DNA from: Bacteroidota bacterium
Lineage (GTDB): Bacteria > Bacteroidota > Bacteroidia > Chitinophagales > Chitinophagaceae
Assembly (NCBI GenBank): GCA_023416995.1
Contig: JAEZGI010000065.1
Coordinates: forward strand, 1-33,082
Length of the DNA: 33,082 nucleotides
Reading direction: 5' to 3'
In this document: piece after piece, positions 14,998-22,899 of the stretch
Layout of the letters: each line of letters opens with the position of its first letter
Position numbering within the stretch: position 1 is the first letter of the stretch
Notes under the pieces: generated by a model
Seen by the model: only the letters and a program-made list of their open reading frames with translations
Told to the model about the DNA's origin: nothing
Databases searched by the model: none
Translations under genes and position numbers: made by a program

Positions 14998-16224
14998 CTA
15001 AGATCTGCTGGCGATGGTTTTCCCGGCAATGAACCCACTTGTCCAGGCATGTTGAAAATTGAATCCCCCGGTTACGCCATCAACGTTCATGATCTCACCC
15101 GCAAAAAAGATGTTTGGTTGTAACCTGCTCTCCATTGTATTGGCATCGATCTCACTGGTATGGATGCCTCCGGCAGTAACAAATTCGTCTTTGAAAGTGG
15201 TTTTGCCTTTTACTGCAAATTCCTGGTTAACCAGATTGTTGATCAGCGCGTTTAACCTGGCGTTGGGTAAATCGGCCCATCTCCACTCAGAGTTTATATC
15301 ACTGATTTTCAATAAATATTCCCATAGCCGGCCTGGCAGGTTATATGCATTCCGATTATAAATTTTTTGTGTGGGCGAGGACTGTCGCATTCCCTGCATT
15401 TGTTGTCTGAGGGCGGTTTCAGGTTGACCAGGCACCCAATTCACGTTTACCTGGAAATCATAATTCGCAGCGGCAAGATCCCGCGCTCCCCAGGCACTTA
15501 ATTTTAAAACGGCTGGGCCACTTAATCCCCAGTGCGTAATCAATAAAGGTCCTGTCTCCTGTAGTTTGAATTGTTTGATCTTCAAGTTCGCCTGTTCGAC
15601 ACTTACGCCCATTAGTTCGGTAATTGGATTACCCGGCATGTTAAAAGTGAAGAGTGAAGGCACCGGCACCTCGATCTTATGCCCTAATTTCTTTAACCAG
15701 TCAAACGAACTTTCTTTAGGGAACCCGCCACAGGCAATACAGACATAATCGGCCCTCACCTCACCGCTGGCCGCCAGTGTGAGCAGCCATTGATCACCCT
15801 CACGGCTTATGGAACGGACATCGCGGTTCAACTGTAAAGTGACACCTGACATCGAAACCTCCCGCATCAGGCAGTCAATGATCGTTTCCGAACTATTTGT
15901 TACAGGAAACATCCTGCCATCGGCTTCTTCTTTCAAGGATACGCCCCTTTCAGAAAACCATTTGATGGTGTCGGTCGTAAAAAACTGGTGAAAAGTTTTT
16001 TTCACAAAGTTTCCTCCGCGCGGATACCGCTTTGCCATTTCCGGGATGGAAAAACAGGCATGGGTTACATTGCAACGACCGCCGCCGGAAATACGCACCT
16101 TCGCCAGGACCTTGCTGTTCTTCTCAAGAATCACGACGTTAAGCGATGGATTAAGACGCTTAGCTGTCGCCGCACAAAAAAATCCTGCGGCCCCGCCTCC
16201 AATGATAACCAGTGTTTTTGCCAT
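14998..16224 (-). CDS. HI0933-family (BaiN-like) FAD-dependent oxidoreductase
   Basis: The 408-residue product is a two-dinucleotide-fold flavoprotein of the HI0933 / aminoacetone oxidase-like family. The FAD-binding motif VIIGGGAAGFFCA lies at residues 6-18 and the family-specific KVRISGGGRCNVTHA at about 42-56. YVCIACGGFPKES and the C-terminal GEIMNVDGVTGGFNFQHAW complete the second FAD contact. Substrates of the family are poorly defined; some homologues reduce bile-acid intermediates. The gene has its own promoter upstream. Its last 18 codons are repeated twice, in degenerate form, immediately downstream. Confidence 0.92.
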   Translation of the reverse strand: MAKTLVIIGGGAAGFFCAATAKRLNPSLNVVILEKNSKVLAKVRISGGGRCNVTHACFSIPEMAKRYPRGGNFVKKTFHQFFTTDTIKWFSERGVSLKEEADGRMFPVTNSSETIIDCLMREVSMSGVTLQLNRDVRSISREGDQWLLTLAASGEVRADYVCIACGGFPKESSFDWLKKLGHKIEVPVPSLFTFNMPGNPITELMGVSVEQANLKIKQFKLQETGPLLITHWGLSGPAVLKLSAWGARDLAAANYDFQVNVNWVPGQPETALRQQMQGMRQSSPTQKIYNRNAYNLPGRLWEYLLKISDINSEWRWADLPNARLNALINNLVNQEFAVKGKTTFKDEFVTAGGIHTSEIDANTMESRLQPNIFFAGEIMNVDGVTGGFNFQHAWTSGFIAGKTIASRS

Positions 16225-16243
16225 AATCGCCGATATACGGACG

Positions 16244-16273
16244 CAAAACTAAAAGCTATTCCGCTACCACAAA
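16244..16273 (-). promoter_or_regulatory. promoter of the HI0933-family gene
   Basis: On the minus strand a -33 TTTG (16270-16273) is followed after 18 bases by TAGTTTTG (16244-16251), an exact -7 match with good spacing. The predicted leader is about 13 bases. Confidence 0.7.
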
Positions 16274-16294
16274 CGATTAATTAAGGAACGGCGT

Positions 16295-17143
16295 TCATAT
16301 GATCACTCCCGGAAACTCCAGGGCGACGATCCACCACATATCGGCATTGTAAATAAAATCAAATCGCCCTTCACCGGTTACTTCAACACAATCACCATTG
16401 GCCAGCTTGCCCATATACTTCACCCCGAACCGTACCATAGCCGCGTCATAATTGACCACTAACTGCCGGACGTTGAATTCAATCAGACTCCTGGTTGTAA
16501 AGACGCGGCAACAGTCTTTTATCCTGATTATTGCCTCTGCAGCTCCCATCAGGTGCCCGTTACGATCTATCACAAACCGATGTAAACCCGCCTGCGGAAC
16601 TTCGGTTAACAAACCCATCAGGTAATTCACAAACAACGAAGCTGCTTCCCTTACATCATTTTCGTGGTTCGGGTGAAAGTCTTCATAACAGAAATGCATA
16701 TAATATTCCGGCTTACCCGGATACTGAATCTCCAGCAAAAAGAACTCTTCGGTGATAAAGCGATATATCTTCCTGTCCGAATACTCGTAAATGATGTCAA
16801 GGACGATCTTATGTGCCCACAACAAGGCCCGGAGTTTCTCCAGCTGTTCAGCCAGTTTTTCATCGGTGAGTATTGAAGCATCGGGAAACTGGGTGCCTTT
16901 GATGATATCTGCAATCTTCACCCTTGGTTGTCTTTCGGCAAACTGCTTCTCAAACGCATATACGGATCGAAGGAAATGGTTCTCAACCTCGGGTGACGCA
17001 CGGTTTTGAGGCAAAAAAATCTGAGCACCAAATTCAGCGTTCAGCTTCATCATCAGTATTTCATTTTCAATGATCACTGATTCGTCAGGTGGCTGATTGA
17101 ACAAACCGCCCTCTTCGTTCCCTGGTAGATTGTCAAGGTTCAT
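16295..17143 (-). CDS. cytoplasmic protein of unknown function
   Basis: The product has 282 residues with no signal peptide and no membrane segment. The N-terminal 110 residues look helical and charged (for example EKLAEQLEKLRALLWAHKIVL). The middle contains aromatic-rich strands (EEFFLLEIQYPGKPEYYMHF), and the C-terminal third is strand-rich and ends in FIYNADMWWIVALEFPGVII. I recognise no catalytic motif and no family. A minimal ATG-TAA start-stop lies 6 bases upstream of the chosen ATG (17149-17151 then TAA), which could influence initiation. It follows the ribosomal protein cluster, separated from map by a terminator, and probably has its own weak promoter. Confidence 0.7.
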   Translation of the reverse strand: MNLDNLPGNEEGGLFNQPPDESVIIENEILMMKLNAEFGAQIFLPQNRASPEVENHFLRSVYAFEKQFAERQPRVKIADIIKGTQFPDASILTDEKLAEQLEKLRALLWAHKIVLDIIYEYSDRKIYRFITEEFFLLEIQYPGKPEYYMHFCYEDFHPNHENDVREAASLFVNYLMGLLTEVPQAGLHRFVIDRNGHLMGAAEAIIRIKDCCRVFTTRSLIEFNVRQLVVNYDAAMVRFGVKYMGKLANGDCVEVTGEGRFDFIYNADMWWIVALEFPGVII

Positions 17144-17169
17144 TTTTACATGATTTACCTCAAATTAAA

Positions 17170-17197
17170 AAGCGAAAGCCCTTCTGAGAAGGGCTTT
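17170..17197 (-). terminator. rho-independent terminator at the end of the ribosomal protein cluster
   Basis: A 9- to 10-bp stem AAAGCCCTTC / GAAGGGCTTT lies 38 bases after the map stop. On the minus strand it is followed by CGCTTTTTAATTT. It closes the S10-spc-map transcription unit. Confidence 0.85.
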
Positions 17198-17235
17198 ACA
17201 CAGTAAATTCATGTATTTTGTACAATGTTACACGA

Positions 17236-18039
17236 TCAATAATAACTTGCGTCGAGGTTGGCATTTGCTTTTTCTGCAGCTTCAAGTGCTTCAAACGATG
17301 ACAGGATATCGGCTTTGCCTTTCCCAACACAAATGGTATGTTCATAGTGCGCCGCGGGCTTACCATCTTTGGTACGCACTGTCCAGCCATCATCATCGTA
17401 CCATACCTCTTTTACCCCGAGATTCACCATCGGTTCGATCGCGATAACGATCCCTTCTTTTAGTTTGGCGCCACTTCCTCTTTTACCATAATTCGGCACC
17501 TGAGGATCTTCATGAAGATGTCTGCCAAGACCGTGACCCACCAGTTCGCGCACAACACCGTATTTGTGTTGTCGTTCGCAGAAATCCTGCACAGCATGAG
17601 AGATATCACCTACACGATTACCCGCAATGGCTTTTTCGATACCCAGGTAAAGCGACTTTTTGGTAATCTTCATCAATTGTAACGCTTCAGCAGAGGCGCC
17701 TGCCAGCGCGAATGTATATGCGCTGTCGCCATGGTAGTTGTTTTTATAAACACCCACATCAACCGAAACAATATCACCTTCTTTTAATGGCGTTTTGTTG
17801 GGAAAACCGTGGACCACCGCGTCATTTACAGATATACAGGTAGCGAAAGGATATCCCTTGTAATTTTTAAATGAAGGAACTGCCGCATTATCCATAATGA
17901 ACTGCTCCACCACCTGGTCAATATCGTGGGTTGAAACACCAGGTTTGATCATCTTTGCTGCTTCCGCAAGACCCAATGCCACCAGGGTGGCACTGTGCCG
18001 CATGATCTCAACTTCTTCTTTTGTTTTGTAATGAACCAT
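17236..18039 (-). CDS. map: type I methionine aminopeptidase
   Basis: The 267-residue product removes N-terminal methionine from nascent proteins. All metal ligands of the family are recognisable: Asp in VSVDVGVYKNN and Asp in YHGDSAYTFAL, His in VGHGLGRHLHEDPQVPNYG, Glu in IAIEPMV and Glu in HYEHTICVG, with the substrate histidine in DAVVHGFPN. Length is typical. It is the last gene of the cluster, following secY as in many bacteria. Unlike almost every other gene here it has a strong Shine-Dalgarno sequence (AGAAGGAGAT at 18044-18053, 4 bases from the ATG by its end, with the AAGGAG core 6 bases away), preceded by a large stem-loop. Confidence 0.97.
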   Translation of the reverse strand: MVHYKTKEEVEIMRHSATLVALGLAEAAKMIKPGVSTHDIDQVVEQFIMDNAAVPSFKNYKGYPFATCISVNDAVVHGFPNKTPLKEGDIVSVDVGVYKNNYHGDSAYTFALAGASAEALQLMKITKKSLYLGIEKAIAGNRVGDISHAVQDFCERQHKYGVVRELVGHGLGRHLHEDPQVPNYGKRGSGAKLKEGIVIAIEPMVNLGVKEVWYDDDGWTVRTKDGKPAAHYEHTICVGKGKADILSSFEALEAAEKANANLDASYY

Positions 18040-18043
18040 TTTG

Positions 18044-18053
18044 ATCTCCTTCT
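18044..18053 (-). promoter_or_regulatory. strong Shine-Dalgarno sequence of map
   Basis: The minus strand reads AGAAGGAGAT ending 4 bases before the ATG at 18039, with the AAGGAG core 6 bases from the start codon. The other starts in the window have no or only weak matches; the best other one is AAGGA before rplD. Confidence 0.75.
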
Positions 18054-18115
18054 AAAAATCAAAATTCACCACCCTGAATCAGTCCTCTTATTGAACTGAA
18101 GCTGGATGGTGAATT
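18052..18115 (-). terminator. attenuator-like stem-loop between secY and map
   Basis: On the minus strand a 9-bp outer stem AATTCACCA / TGGTGAATT encloses a symmetric 7/7 internal loop, an inner 5-bp stem TCAGT / ACTGA and an 11-base loop. The outer stem is followed by a T-rich tail (TTTTGATTTTTAG) and then directly by the map Shine-Dalgarno. It could be a partial terminator or a translation control element. Confidence 0.55.
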
Positions 18116-18147
18116 CTGATCTGAATATTATTATAAAATAAACCGTG

Positions 18148-19485
18148 TTACATTGAAACCGGGGAAGAACTAGTCTGTCTGCCCTGGATACGGCCTGTTT
18201 TCATCAATCCATCGTATTGACGCATCAGTAACTGTGTTTCGATTTGTTGAAGCGTATCGAGAACAACACCAACCATAATCAGCAAAGAGGTACCTCCGAA
18301 AAAGCTCGAAAACCCTGGCTGTACGCCCAAACGTTGTGCAAAACCCGGCAGGATACCAACAACCGCAAGCAAAATAGCACCTGGCAGTGTGATTTTATCC
18401 ATTACCGCACCGATATAGTCTGCTGTAGGCAATCCGGGTTTCACACCGGGAATAAACCCATTGTTTCTTTTCAGATCATCTGCAATTTGTTTTGGATTGA
18501 AGATGAGCGCTGTGTAAAGAAAGGTGAAACCGATAACCATGATGGCGTAGATCAGCATATACCAGAAGTTGCTGTGATCACTGAAGATCCGTGCAAGTCC
18601 CTGGGTAGTTTCGAAGTTAGACAGCAAGGTGGGAAGGAACATGATCGCCTGGGCGAAGATGATCGGCATTACACCTGAGCTGTTTACTTTCATTGGAAGG
18701 AATTGGCGCGCACCAACAAACTGTTTGCTGCCAACGATCTGTTTTGCATATTGAACCGGGATCTTGCGAACACCCTGGATGAGAACGATCAATCCCATGA
18801 TGATTGCAATAAGAACCGCAATTTCTATAACAAATAACAATAAACCCAGACCGCCTGTAGGTATCTGCGCCTGCCATTCCTGCCAGATGGACTGCGGAAG
18901 ACGGGCAAGGATACCGACCATGATGATAACTGAAGCACCGTTACCAAGGCCCTTATCAGTAATCTTTTCACCCAGCCACATTACAAACAGGGTACCTGCT
19001 GTAAGTACGATGGTGGTAGATAACCAGAAATAATCAGAATAGGATGGAATAATTGCTTTAGCATAACCGGGGCTGTTCAGGTAAGCAACATAAGCACTTG
19101 CCTGTAAAGCTGCAACGGCAACAGTAAGATAACGTGTGTACTGGCTGATTTTTTTACGACCACTATCCCCTTCCTTTTGCAATTTCTGGAAAGGCGGGTA
19201 AAGGATCGTCATCAACTGCATAAAGATCGAAGCGGAGATATAAGGCATGATACCAAGTGCCAGGATGGAAGCCTGTGAGAAGGCACCACCTGCAAAGGCG
19301 TCAATCAAACCAAGTATACCACCCTTGTTGGCAGCAGCTGCATCAATCTGGCTGGGGTCGATTCCGGGTAAAACAATATGCGTACCTAACCGGTAGATGG
19401 CAACCAGTGTCAGCGTCACAAGTATCTTACTCCTCAACTCGTCAATGCTCCAGATATTCTTAAGTGTCTGTATGAATTTTTTCAC
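18148..19485 (-). CDS. secY: preprotein translocase subunit SecY
   Basis: The 445-residue product is the central channel protein of the Sec translocase, with the expected ten hydrophobic segments. Recognisable parts are the N-terminal IWSIDELRSKILVTLTLVAIYRLGTHIVLPGID, the plug and TM2 region around GGAFSQASILALGIMPYISASIFMQ, the cytoplasmic loop QGVRKIPVQYAKQ, and GFIPGVKPGLPTADYI. The C-terminus ends in a short polar tail. It sits between rplO and map as in most bacterial spc operons. A terminator-like hairpin precedes it at 19513-19542, so its level may be set partly by readthrough. Confidence 0.97.
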   Translation of the reverse strand: MKKFIQTLKNIWSIDELRSKILVTLTLVAIYRLGTHIVLPGIDPSQIDAAAANKGGILGLIDAFAGGAFSQASILALGIMPYISASIFMQLMTILYPPFQKLQKEGDSGRKKISQYTRYLTVAVAALQASAYVAYLNSPGYAKAIIPSYSDYFWLSTTIVLTAGTLFVMWLGEKITDKGLGNGASVIIMVGILARLPQSIWQEWQAQIPTGGLGLLLFVIEIAVLIAIIMGLIVLIQGVRKIPVQYAKQIVGSKQFVGARQFLPMKVNSSGVMPIIFAQAIMFLPTLLSNFETTQGLARIFSDHSNFWYMLIYAIMVIGFTFLYTALIFNPKQIADDLKRNNGFIPGVKPGLPTADYIGAVMDKITLPGAILLAVVGILPGFAQRLGVQPGFSSFFGGTSLLIMVGVVLDTLQQIETQLLMRQYDGLMKTGRIQGRQTSSSPVSM

Positions 19486-19512
19486 TGATCTAAGTTATGT
19501 AAATTACTTTAC

Positions 19513-19542
19513 TAAAAAATGCAAGGCCGGAAACCGGCCTGC
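19513..19542 (-). terminator. terminator-like hairpin between rplO and secY
   Basis: On the minus strand GCAGGCCGG TTT CCGGCCTTGC (7 perfect GC-rich pairs plus two after a one-base bulge) is followed by ATTTTTTAG, the form of a rho-independent terminator. A second hairpin, GATCCG / CGGATC, lies just upstream at 19559-19575. No promoter box is visible between it and secY, so partial readthrough is the simplest explanation. Confidence 0.7.
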
Positions 19543-19586
19543 TTTAAAACCGGGTTTCGATCCGTACAACGGATCAGCATTACAGG

Positions 19587-20045
19587 TTATTTTGCAGCCC
19601 CGATAATTTCAACGGAACCTCCGGCTGCTTCGATAGCAGACTTGGCTTTTTCACTGATAGCATTCACTTTGAAAGTGATTTTGCTTTTCAGTTCCCCGTT
19701 ACCGAGTATCTTAACTTTATCAGTTCTTCCAACAAGTCCGTTTACATAAAGATTTTCCATGCTGAATTCTTCGATGCCATATTTTTCAGCAAGCTGGGAA
19801 ACCTGTCCAAGATTGAACACCTTGTATTCTACACGATGTGGGTTTTTGAAACCGCGTTTTGGCAAACGACGTTGAATAGGCATCTGACCACCTTCGAACG
19901 CCATTTTGCTTGAGTAGCCGGCACGTGACTGACCACCTTTGTTACCTTTTGTAGATGTACCACCCTTACCGGATGCTTCACCACGACCAATTCTTTTCTC
20001 TTTGTGCGTTGCGCCTTTTGCGGGCCTGATTTCGTGTAATTTCAT
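19587..20045 (-). CDS. rplO: 50S ribosomal protein L15
   Basis: The 152-residue product has the L15 N-terminal pattern MKLHEIRPAKGATHKEKRIGRG followed by the glycine- and lysine-rich loop KGGTSTKGNKGGQSRAGY that penetrates the 23S rRNA. FEGGQMPIQRRLPKRGF follows, and then the globular C-terminal domain. L15 is a late-assembly protein of the large subunit. It follows rpmD and precedes secY in the spc order, with spacers of 126 and 101 bases that both contain stem-loops. Confidence 0.97.
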   Translation of the reverse strand: MKLHEIRPAKGATHKEKRIGRGEASGKGGTSTKGNKGGQSRAGYSSKMAFEGGQMPIQRRLPKRGFKNPHRVEYKVFNLGQVSQLAEKYGIEEFSMENLYVNGLVGRTDKVKILGNGELKSKITFKVNAISEKAKSAIEAAGGSVEIIGAAK

Positions 20046-20106
20046 GATTTTGATTTTTACTCAACGGGGAATCTCCCCTCGCTTGATTAATAATTGTTAC
20101 TAACAG

Positions 20107-20130
20107 AAAATACCAGTCTCTCAACTGGTA
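20107..20130 (-). terminator. terminator-like hairpin between rpmD and rplO
   Basis: On the minus strand a perfect 7-bp stem TACCAGT / ACTGGTA with a TGAGAG loop is followed by TTTTC. The T-tract is short, so at most it is a weak or partial terminator. A second small hairpin (GGGGA / TCCCC near 20061-20073) follows before the rplO start. Confidence 0.45.
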
Positions 20131-20171
20131 GTTTCAATATCGTGTTCAGGAAGGATGAAATTTAGCCTGGA

Positions 20172-20351
20172 TTAGATTTCTTCTACCTTAACCAGGTGAG
20201 TCACCTTGCGGATCATACCCAAAACCTGAGGAGTGGCTTCAACTTCCTTTGTAGCATTCAGTTTGTTTAATCCGAGTGCCTGCAGGGTAAGTTTCTGACG
20301 TTCAGATCTGTCAATACCACTTTTTACCTGTGTGATCTTTACTTTTTTCAT
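20172..20351 (-). CDS. rpmD: 50S ribosomal protein L30
   Basis: Read directly from the minus strand, the 59-residue product starts MKKVKITQVKSGIDRSERQK and contains LQALGLNKLN and a C-terminal MIRKVTHLVKVEEI, the standard short bacterial L30 pattern. It is in the canonical place between rpsE and rplO. L30 is a small peripheral large-subunit protein. The rpsE stop is 38 bases upstream, and a small hairpin (ATCCC / GGGAT) overlaps that junction. Confidence 0.96.
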   Translation of the reverse strand: MKKVKITQVKSGIDRSERQKLTLQALGLNKLNATKEVEATPQVLGMIRKVTHLVKVEEI

Positions 20352-20389
20352 TTCTAACCAGTTTATCTTGAAAGAATATCCCGCAGGGA

Positions 20390-20908
20390 TTATCCGTTAA
20401 AAACTTTTTTCAGATTCAGATTCCTGTGTTTAGCCACATGAATTGGTTCGCGCAACAGAGCAAGTGCTTTGTAAGTTGCCTTTACCACGTTGTGTGGATT
20501 GGCAGAACCAAGTGATTTGGCCAACACGTCTTTAAGGCCAGCGCTTTCAAGAACCGCGCGCATACTTCCCCCGGCGATTACACCGGTACCAGTTGCGGCT
20601 GGTTTTATCAATACCTTGGCAGCGCCTTCCTTAGCGAGCTGATCGTGAGGGATAGTTCCGTGCATAATAGGAACCTTGATCAGGTTCTTTTTAGCGTCTT
20701 CGATTCCTTTGGTAATTGCTTCCTGTACTTCTTTCGCTTTACCCAGGCCATGACCTACCACACCAGCTTCGTTACCAACAACAACCAAAGCGGAGAAACT
20801 GAAAGCACGACCACCTTTTGTAGTTTTAACCACACGGTTGATTGCAACCACCTTTTCTTTCAACTCCAGATCACCCGCTTTAATTCTGTTTAAATTAACC
20901 TTTGCCAT
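20390..20908 (-). CDS. rpsE: 30S ribosomal protein S5
   Basis: The 172-residue product has the S5 double-stranded RNA-binding domain (LKEKVVAINRVVKTTKGGRAFSF, ALVVVGNEAGVVGHGLGKAKEV). The second domain follows, with VLIKPAATGTGVIAGGSMRAVLESAG and DVLAKSLGSANPHNVVKATYKAL. S5 acts in decoding accuracy near the A site. The start lies 51 bases downstream of rplR, in an A/T-rich spacer with a TTTGAAAT variant of the repeat seen elsewhere in the cluster. Confidence 0.97.
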   Translation of the reverse strand: MAKVNLNRIKAGDLELKEKVVAINRVVKTTKGGRAFSFSALVVVGNEAGVVGHGLGKAKEVQEAITKGIEDAKKNLIKVPIMHGTIPHDQLAKEGAAKVLIKPAATGTGVIAGGSMRAVLESAGLKDVLAKSLGSANPHNVVKATYKALALLREPIHVAKHRNLNLKKVFNG

Positions 20909-20959
20909 TTATTTTAATTTCAGATTTGAAATAGAATAGTACTTAATTGTTTTTTCGGC

Positions 20960-21316
20960 TTAGAATTTAAGTCCACCTTCACGTGCACCTTCAGCCACCG
21001 ATCTTACGCGACCATGATACAGGTTTCCGCCACGATCAAATGTGCAGGTAGTGATACCCAGTTCAGTTGCTTTACGGGCGATTGCAGCACCTACCAGTTT
21101 GGATTTCTCCACCTTGGTTACTTTCTGAGCCGCGATATCTTTCTCCTTGCTGGAGGCAGAAGCCAGTGTTTTTCCCTCAACATCATCAATCAGCTGGGCG
21201 TAGATATCCGTATTGCTTCTGAAAATTGACAGGCGTGGGTTTTGAGCGGTACCGGAAATCTTTTTACGGATGCGGTAGCGGATCTTTTGCCTTTTTAAAA
21301 GTTTAGTAGTTGACAT
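20960..21316 (-). CDS. rplR: 50S ribosomal protein L18
   Basis: The 118-residue product has the L18 pattern: basic N-terminus KLLKRQKIRYRIRKKISGTAQNPRLSIFRSNTDIYAQLIDD, then LVGAAIARKATELGITTCTFDRGGNLYHGRVRSVAEGAREGGLKF. It binds 5S rRNA in the central protuberance. The gene lies between rplF and rpsE in the standard order. The C-terminal GLKF ending is the usual family end, so the frame and stop are secure. Confidence 0.97.
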   Translation of the reverse strand: MSTTKLLKRQKIRYRIRKKISGTAQNPRLSIFRSNTDIYAQLIDDVEGKTLASASSKEKDIAAQKVTKVEKSKLVGAAIARKATELGITTCTFDRGGNLYHGRVRSVAEGAREGGLKF

Positions 21317-21390
21317 TGTTCTGTATTTTATGATCTCACGATTCTGCCGGGAGATACCAGTAATTTGAAAATAGAAACTCTTGCGCCGGA

Positions 21391-21945
21391 TTATTTACCA
21401 GCAGCTTTACCAGCCTTACGACGGATAACTTCTCCGATGTATTTAACACCTTTTCCTTTGTATGGCTCAGGCTTACGCAGTCCACGGATCTTGGCAGCAA
21501 CCTGACCAACAAGTTGTTTGTCGATGCTCTCCAGGTAAATCTTTGGGTTCTCCCCCTTTGCCTGTTCAGTTTTTACTGTCAGTTCTTTGGGAACCTCAAA
21601 AATGATGTTGTGAGAATAACCCAGTGACAGGTCAAGCAGGTTTCCTGTGCTTGAAGCTTTGTAACCAACACCCACCAGTTCAAGATTCTTTTTGTAACCT
21701 TCGGTTACACCTTTCACCATGTTGGCAACAAGTGAACGATACAAACCATGCATTGCGCGGTGACGAATCTGGTCAGTAGGACGGCTTACCAGCACCTCGT
21801 TGTCTTTCACTTCGATCTTGATATCCCTGTCTACCGCTTGTTTCAATTCGCCCTTTGGACCTTTTACAGTAAGAACATTATCTGCACCAACTGTTAAAGT
21901 AACTCCGGCTGGCAATGTAACAGGTTGTTTACCTATACGAGACAT
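21391..21945 (-). CDS. rplF: 50S ribosomal protein L6
   Basis: The 184-residue product begins MSRIGKQPVTLPAGVTLTVG and ends with the signature EPYKGKGVKYIGEVIRRKAGKAAGK, the RNA-binding C-terminal motif of L6. The two tandem homologous domains of the family are visible. L6 lies near the sarcin-ricin loop and supports factor binding. A single TTTGAAAA unit lies 3 bases upstream of its ATG. Confidence 0.97.
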   Translation of the reverse strand: MSRIGKQPVTLPAGVTLTVGADNVLTVKGPKGELKQAVDRDIKIEVKDNEVLVSRPTDQIRHRAMHGLYRSLVANMVKGVTEGYKKNLELVGVGYKASSTGNLLDLSLGYSHNIIFEVPKELTVKTEQAKGENPKIYLESIDKQLVGQVAAKIRGLRKPEPYKGKGVKYIGEVIRRKAGKAAGK

Positions 21946-22042
21946 AATTTGAAAAATTATAAGTTTATAAATCTGTTTGCGGCTGAGCGTGTTCAGCTCC
22001 GTATAGAGAGCTTAATTGTCAATCAACCGATATATTTTGATA

Positions 22043-22441
22043 TTAGTAGATATAACATAAAACCTCACCACCCACGTTCTGGCTTTTTGCCTGTTTGTCG
22101 GTCATTACTCCTTTTGAAGTACTGATGATGGCAACACCAAGACCATTCTTCACACGTTTGAATTCGGCCGGGCTTGAATACTGGCGAAGACCCGGACGGC
22201 TTACTCTTTCAAGTGCCCTGATAGCCGGTTCCTTGCTTTGTGGATCGTATTTCAATGCGATCTTGATTACTCCCTGTTTGCTGTCATCTTCAAATTTGTA
22301 CTTCAGGATATAACCCTGGTCGTACAAAATTTCGGTAATCCTCTTTTTCAGGTTTGATGCAGGAATCTCAACGATTCTGTGTCCTGCAAGTTGTGCGTTA
22401 CGTACCCTGGTCAGGAAGTCTGCTATAGGATCAGTTACCAT
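22043..22441 (-). CDS. rpsH: 30S ribosomal protein S8
   Basis: The 132-residue product starts MVTDPIADFLTRVRNAQLAGH and ends in the S8 signature region STSKGVMTDKQAKSQNVGGEVLCYIY. S8 binds the central domain of 16S rRNA, and in E. coli it also represses the spc operon by binding mRNA near the rplX-rplE junction. In this window, spacers of 97 and 167 bases flank the gene, so a differently placed control site is conceivable, but I see no clear mimic of the 16S rRNA S8 site. Confidence 0.97.
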   Translation of the reverse strand: MVTDPIADFLTRVRNAQLAGHRIVEIPASNLKKRITEILYDQGYILKYKFEDDSKQGVIKIALKYDPQSKEPAIRALERVSRPGLRQYSSPAEFKRVKNGLGVAIISTSKGVMTDKQAKSQNVGGEVLCYIY

Positions 22442-22608
22442 ATTAAACTAAGTTGAATTATTATTTATTAATTGTTTTCAGTTTGGAGGTTTCGGGTGAT
22501 AGCCCTTTTGAAGAAACATCCACTTAAAAATTCTTTTCTACCAAGCCGTTCAGACTTATTGCTGATTTACGTACCGTTCGCCAGTTATAATTCTGACAGG
22601 CGGCAGTT

Positions 22609-22878
22609 TTACCAACTCGCTTTACGGATGCCTGGTATTTTACCATTCAGAGCCATGTCACGGAAAGTAACACGCGACATACCGAAATAACGGATATAAC
22701 CGCGGGGACGACCTGTTAACTGACAGCGGTTTTTCAAACGCACCGGAGAAGCATTCTTCGGCAGTTCATCAAGCGCTTTGTAATCACCTGCAGCTTTAAG
22801 GGCCGCACGTTTTTCAGCAAACTGTGCCACAAGGCGCTCTCTTTTTCTCTGTCTGGCTTTAACTGATTCCTTTGCCAT
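22609..22878 (-). CDS. rpsN: 30S ribosomal protein S14 (zinc-free type)
   Basis: The 89-residue product has the C-terminal signature NRCQLTGRPRGYIRYFGMSRVTFRDMALNGKIPGIRKASW. It is the longer, zinc-independent form: the two CxxC pairs of the short zinc-binding S14 are absent and there is a single cysteine. It follows rplE by 21 bases. The 167-base spacer downstream to rpsH carries no gene that I can recognise. Confidence 0.97.
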   Translation of the reverse strand: MAKESVKARQRKRERLVAQFAEKRAALKAAGDYKALDELPKNASPVRLKNRCQLTGRPRGYIRYFGMSRVTFRDMALNGKIPGIRKASW

Positions 22879-22899
22879 ATTACTTGTTTATATAATTTA

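Noticed and set aside
22442..22608. Possible small gene or S8-type regulatory site in the rpsN-rpsH spacer
   Set aside because: No reading frame with ribosomal or other recognisable features is present. The weak CGCC / GGCG pairing does not resemble the S8 target in 16S rRNA.
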